In this document: one piece after another, positions 61,187-64,000 of the stretch
How positions within the stretch are numbered: position 1 is the first letter of the stretch
Layout: each line of letters opens with the position of its first letter
Assembly: GCF_017161405.1 (NCBI RefSeq)
Contig: NZ_CP071051.1
Location: 744,001-808,000, forward strand
Origin: Leucobacter sp. CX169
Lineage (GTDB): Bacteria; Actinomycetota; Actinomycetes; Actinomycetales; Microbacteriaceae
Direction: 5' to 3'
DNA length: 64,000 nucleotides
Notes under the pieces: generated by a model
What the model was told of the DNA's origin: nothing
Database searches by the model: none
What the model saw: only the letters and a program-made list of their open reading frames with translations
Made by a program: the position numbers and the translations under genes

Positions 61187-62235
61187 TGCGGCAGGCAACA
61201 GAGCTATCCGGTGCCACCGACCGGAAGCAGAGGAGGGCTCGCACATCACGCCTCGGCCCGATGGCGTGGCTGCTGGTTGTGCTATTGGTCACCCCGATTA
61301 TTGAATCACTACTGAAGGGGCATTTTTTCGGTCCTTCCGCGCCGGTTCTCTTTGTCGCCGTGTTCTCTGCGTGCATCGGAACTCTCGCATACCTCGGACG
61401 CTACAGTGCTTCATCGCGGACCGTCCGCTGCGCTCTGGCCGTGATCGTCGCGGCGTCCGCGCTAGGGACCACGGCGATCCGCGTGAATCTCGGAACCCCA
61501 GAGTATGTGCCATCGCTATTCGGCTACTCAGTCTTTCTGCTCGCCCTCTTAGTGCTCGATGGCCCCAGAGGCATGGGCTTGAGCCTGGGACTACTCGTGC
61601 TGGGAGTCGCCTGCGCCCAGGTCACTCTGACTGACTGCGGACTCAGCGAGTACCTTTCACTGGCGTACCTGCTGTGCGTCTTACTGCTCTCAGTAGCGTG
61701 GGTGCGCTACGTGGGCAAAATCGTCAAGAACGGCAACCAATTTGACAGCCGCTCCGCAGCACTCCTCGAGCGGAGTCGAGCGGACGTGCGCGAACTCACC
61801 ATGTTCCGCATTCGCAGGGCGCTGACCCTTTCGGGTGCGAACGACGTTCTCATCAAAGTGCTCGAAGCCGACCGGATCGACGACCAGCTCCTGGCAGATG
61901 TGCGCATTGCTGAAGCGAGACTCCGTGACCACTTGAGTGCCCCGATCTTCAATCATTCAGTATTCGCAGATGTCGTTGCTGCTGCGCGATCTCGCGGAGT
62001 CTCGGTAAGTCTCCTGGGTGAGAGCTTGGGCGCCCAGAAGGCTGGCGTGATCGACGGCCCGCTTGTCGCCGCCCTCATTGAAGTGCTGCAGGATGCAGAT
62101 TCTGGTGACAGCATCGTCATTCGCTATGTTTCAGGGTCCTCTCCCGCTAAGTTCACCGTGGTCATCAGACATGGCGCTGCGATGACGCGGATGGAGATCG
62201 ACGAGATCGGCAACCGGCTTGACGCTGAGAGGTGA
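61186..62235 (+). CDS. Histidine-kinase-like membrane protein, apparently inactive
   Basis: A 349-residue protein with six membrane segments at about residues 25-180 followed by a cytoplasmic part. It resembles the preceding kinase in layout, but the dimerisation region (SRADVRELTMFRIRRALTL) lacks the HD motif and the ATPase region (PLVAALIEVLQDADSGDSIVIRYV) lacks the N-box asparagine and a G1 box. It should not phosphorylate. The ATG at 61186 follows AGAGG and overlaps the kinase stop (TGATG). It may act as a sensor or modulator in a complex with the active kinase. Confidence 0.72.
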   Translation: MRQATELSGATDRKQRRARTSRLGPMAWLLVVLLVTPIIESLLKGHFFGPSAPVLFVAVFSACIGTLAYLGRYSASSRTVRCALAVIVAASALGTTAIRVNLGTPEYVPSLFGYSVFLLALLVLDGPRGMGLSLGLLVLGVACAQVTLTDCGLSEYLSLAYLLCVLLLSVAWVRYVGKIVKNGNQFDSRSAALLERSRADVRELTMFRIRRALTLSGANDVLIKVLEADRIDDQLLADVRIAEARLRDHLSAPIFNHSVFADVVAAARSRGVSVSLLGESLGAQKAGVIDGPLVAALIEVLQDADSGDSIVIRYVSGSSPAKFTVVIRHGAAMTRMEIDEIGNRLDAER

Positions 62236-62677
62236 CCTGCTCACCTACGAGCCCATCCACTTAGCGCCAGCCTCGGCGTATCCAAACTAACGCCTCGCGC
62301 TGGCCACTCTTTAGCGATTCACGCGCGAGGAGGCGAAACTCGTCGGGGTCGATGATCGTTCATGTCTTGATGATTCTCCCTTCTTCATCTGTGTGCCGGA
62401 TCATGTGACTCGACGACCAGAGGAGAAATTTTCGGTGTCTCAGTAGAGCTCGACATGGCGGCGGCATAGGACCCCCATTTATGGGGATTTTCCTTCACTA
62501 GCGCTGCTTGAAGGTGCACATTTGGATCTAATCGAAAGATGTGCGTGTGCGAACTCTCCGGGATGGTTTCGGACAGTATCAGGCACTGCTTTCACCTCAC
62601 GTTAAGAACAGCCTAGACCTGAAAATCTCCAAGAAAAAACACTGGAAATTAGATGTCTATTAGCCTTGGAGGCACCT
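62236..62677. other. Leader region of the secreted-protein gene
   Basis: About 440 bp of AT-richer DNA without a gene. It holds the palindrome at 62471-62488. A possible promoter (TTCACC at about 62591 with TAGACC 17 bp downstream) is weak. The last 20 bases carry GGAGG before the TTG start of the secreted protein. Confidence 0.45.
62471..62488. promoter_or_regulatory. CCCC/GGGG palindrome, copy 2
   Basis: ACCCCCATTTATGGGGAT, 16 of 18 positions identical to the copy at 59065-59082. It is about 190 bp upstream of the start of the secreted protein and downstream of the two-component genes. It links this gene to the regulator gene by a common site. Confidence 0.6.
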
Positions 62678-64000
62678 TTGAAGAGACGGCGGAGTGCTGC
62701 TGTGCGCAGTGAAAACAGAGGGGTGCGCTTCGTCGTGGCGGCCGCGCTCACAGCGTTCACGGTGCTGGCTGGCCTGTCTATCCCGACTGCAGCGTCAGCG
62801 AACACGGTCTATCAAATCGAGGGGAAGTGGGAGGCGGCCACACCTTCTACTGTCGCTAAGGGCAACTCAGTCGTCTCTGAGTGGCGATTTAACATTAACG
62901 ACGATGCGCCAGCACCAGACAACACAGTTGTTCCCAACGTGACTGTGCAGTTCTCTGTTCAGGGGGGTATCTTCACGGCCTTGCCTGCGATCTGTCTGGA
63001 GACCGGAGTCACACCGTCTTCTCTGATCAGTGCAAACGGAACGACGATGACCTGCAATCTTGGCGATCGCGCCGAAGGTACCGCAGAACTCGTCCTCACC
63101 GGCATCCAAGTCACTGGCAGCACGGGGGACAAGGTCTCCGTGACTGGCTCCATCGGTGAGCAGACCGCCACTACTCCACAGCTGGACATTACAAACACCT
63201 TTGCGATGGATATGAAGTGGGATCAGGGCAATCCGAATACCACTCTGTCTGGGATTTACCAGACGGTTTCATTCCCGTGGTCGCTGCGGCACTCGCCGGG
63301 TGCTGCGGCCGGACCAAGCTCGGCCACTTTCCGCGTAACGATCACCACCAGTAACAGCGAAGCAGTCACAGCCAGGTCTCTCGCTGATGGTGGGGCATGT
63401 ACCCCGATCAGCTCAGCACAGGCCGCTCATCCGTTTTCACTTGCGACGGCCACTGGAGCTAGCGCGACCAACACCGCCCCATATCCCACGTGCACTATGG
63501 TGCGAGTGGGGACGACGAACCAGTACGACGTCACCTTAGCCGGCATTAATTACACAAAGACGACCCTGCCGACCAAGGATTCCACTGGAATCGATCTCCC
63601 TACATCTTGGGATGTGGTCGCCGCTGGCATGATCCACTTTCGTATGCAATATGTGAATCCGGGCAGGTTCAGCATTAGCGCGAACGCACCGACGTACACG
63701 TCTGTCGGCGGTGCCACCAGTCTCGACGACGCAGCCAACAACGCCAACTCGGTAGCCTACACACGTGGTGTGTGGGCCGGTGGCTGGGACCTGAATAACA
63801 TGACCCCCCCTGTGGAAGGCAGCATCTGGACTGACACCTTCCGTCAGATGGCGGGGCAGCCGGCACAGGCTCAATCAGGTGTCGCGGCTCCGACAACGGC
63901 CGGAACTACTTCTGAGGTCTGCACAGTGCTAGACACCAAGTACGTCACCTTCAAATGGTCCCAAGCAGGCGATGTCATCAATGGAGTACTCACTCCGTAT
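62678..64000 (+). CDS. Secreted surface or adhesin-like protein, 3' end outside the window
   Basis: The reading frame is open from a TTG at 62678 to the last base, giving 441 residues so far. GGAGG lies 5 bp before the TTG; a GTG at 62702 is an alternative. The N-terminus is KRRRSAAV, then a hydrophobic helix FVVAAALTAFTVLAGL and SIPTAASA, a typical secretory signal with cleavage before NTVYQ. The rest is Thr/Ser/Asn/Gly rich and beta-type, as in large actinobacterial adhesins. No anchor is visible because the end is missing. Codon use is less GC biased than in the core genes. Its upstream palindrome suggests control by the adjacent two-component system. Confidence 0.75.
   Translation, partial: MKRRRSAAVRSENRGVRFVVAAALTAFTVLAGLSIPTAASANTVYQIEGKWEAATPSTVAKGNSVVSEWRFNINDDAPAPDNTVVPNVTVQFSVQGGIFTALPAICLETGVTPSSLISANGTTMTCNLGDRAEGTAELVLTGIQVTGSTGDKVSVTGSIGEQTATTPQLDITNTFAMDMKWDQGNPNTTLSGIYQTVSFPWSLRHSPGAAAGPSSATFRVTITTSNSEAVTARSLADGGACTPISSAQAAHPFSLATATGASATNTAPYPTCTMVRVGTTNQYDVTLAGINYTKTTLPTKDSTGIDLPTSWDVVAAGMIHFRMQYVNPGRFSISANAPTYTSVGGATSLDDAANNANSVAYTRGVWAGGWDLNNMTPPVEGSIWTDTFRQMAGQPAQAQSGVAAPTTAGTTSEVCTVLDTKYVTFKWSQAGDVINGVLTPY

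Noticed and set aside
1-64000. tRNA, rRNA or CRISPR loci
   Set aside because: No T-loop-like GTTCGA(A/N)TC cloverleaf context, rRNA core or repeat-spacer pattern was seen when reading through the window; a covariance-model scan would be needed to exclude them formally.

Overview
The window is high-GC actinobacterial DNA, most likely from a Microbacteriaceae genus such as Leucobacter. The evidence is the strong G/C third-position bias, the fused Kgd-type 2-oxoglutarate dehydrogenase, a GuaB1-type GMP reductase, a CE1758/CE1759 flavin monooxygenase pair and leaderless start codons. The genus is inference. No rRNA, tRNA or CRISPR array was seen.

Layout. 1-4700: end of an unknown gene, then a TPP riboswitch and thiamine ABC transporter (thiB-thiP-thiQ) coupled to a small P-loop kinase. 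4720-7090: purN-purH and a terminator. 7121-9614: an accessory insert, a DUF559 nuclease-like gene bracketed by two 58-bp inverted terminal repeats that are themselves palindromes; an IS30-family element sits inside the loop of one. 9735-13393: ketoglutarate-semialdehyde-type dehydrogenase, a small membrane protein, a META lipoprotein and agmatine deiminase. 13493-15932: MarR-regulated flavin monooxygenase and FMN reductase. 16164-27106: an amine-utilisation locus with an APC permease, two gamma-glutamyl hydrolase-like proteins, a further class I amidotransferase, flavodoxin plus ferredoxin reductase divergent from a P450, a glutamine-synthetase-like ligase, a solute-binding-fold protein without signal peptide, and a GntR regulator with a Cache-domain protein.

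27114-40016 is core metabolism: kgd, GMP reductase, two CNNM transporters, metX, metY and an amino-acid permease. At 40266-42099 a short-chain dehydrogenase gene is split by an IS481-family element with an exact 6-bp target duplication and a defective transposase. 42124-44764: N-methyl amino acid oxidase-like enzyme, an amidotransferase-like protein and uracil-DNA glycosylase. 45869-54613: a second amino-acid/amine module (PucR regulator, PLP decarboxylase, polar amino acid ABC transporter, aldehyde dehydrogenase, flavin monoamine oxidase).

54905-58069 is an orphan type VII secretion mini-locus: WXG100-like protein, a small helical protein, a large alpha/beta hydrolase and a lipoprotein. A TetR gene follows convergently. 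From about 58.6 kb GC content falls. Here a LuxR-type response regulator, an active histidine kinase and a degenerate kinase-like membrane protein precede a large secreted protein that runs off the window. Near-identical CCCC/GGGG palindromes lie upstream of both the regulator and the secreted protein, suggesting one regulatory circuit.
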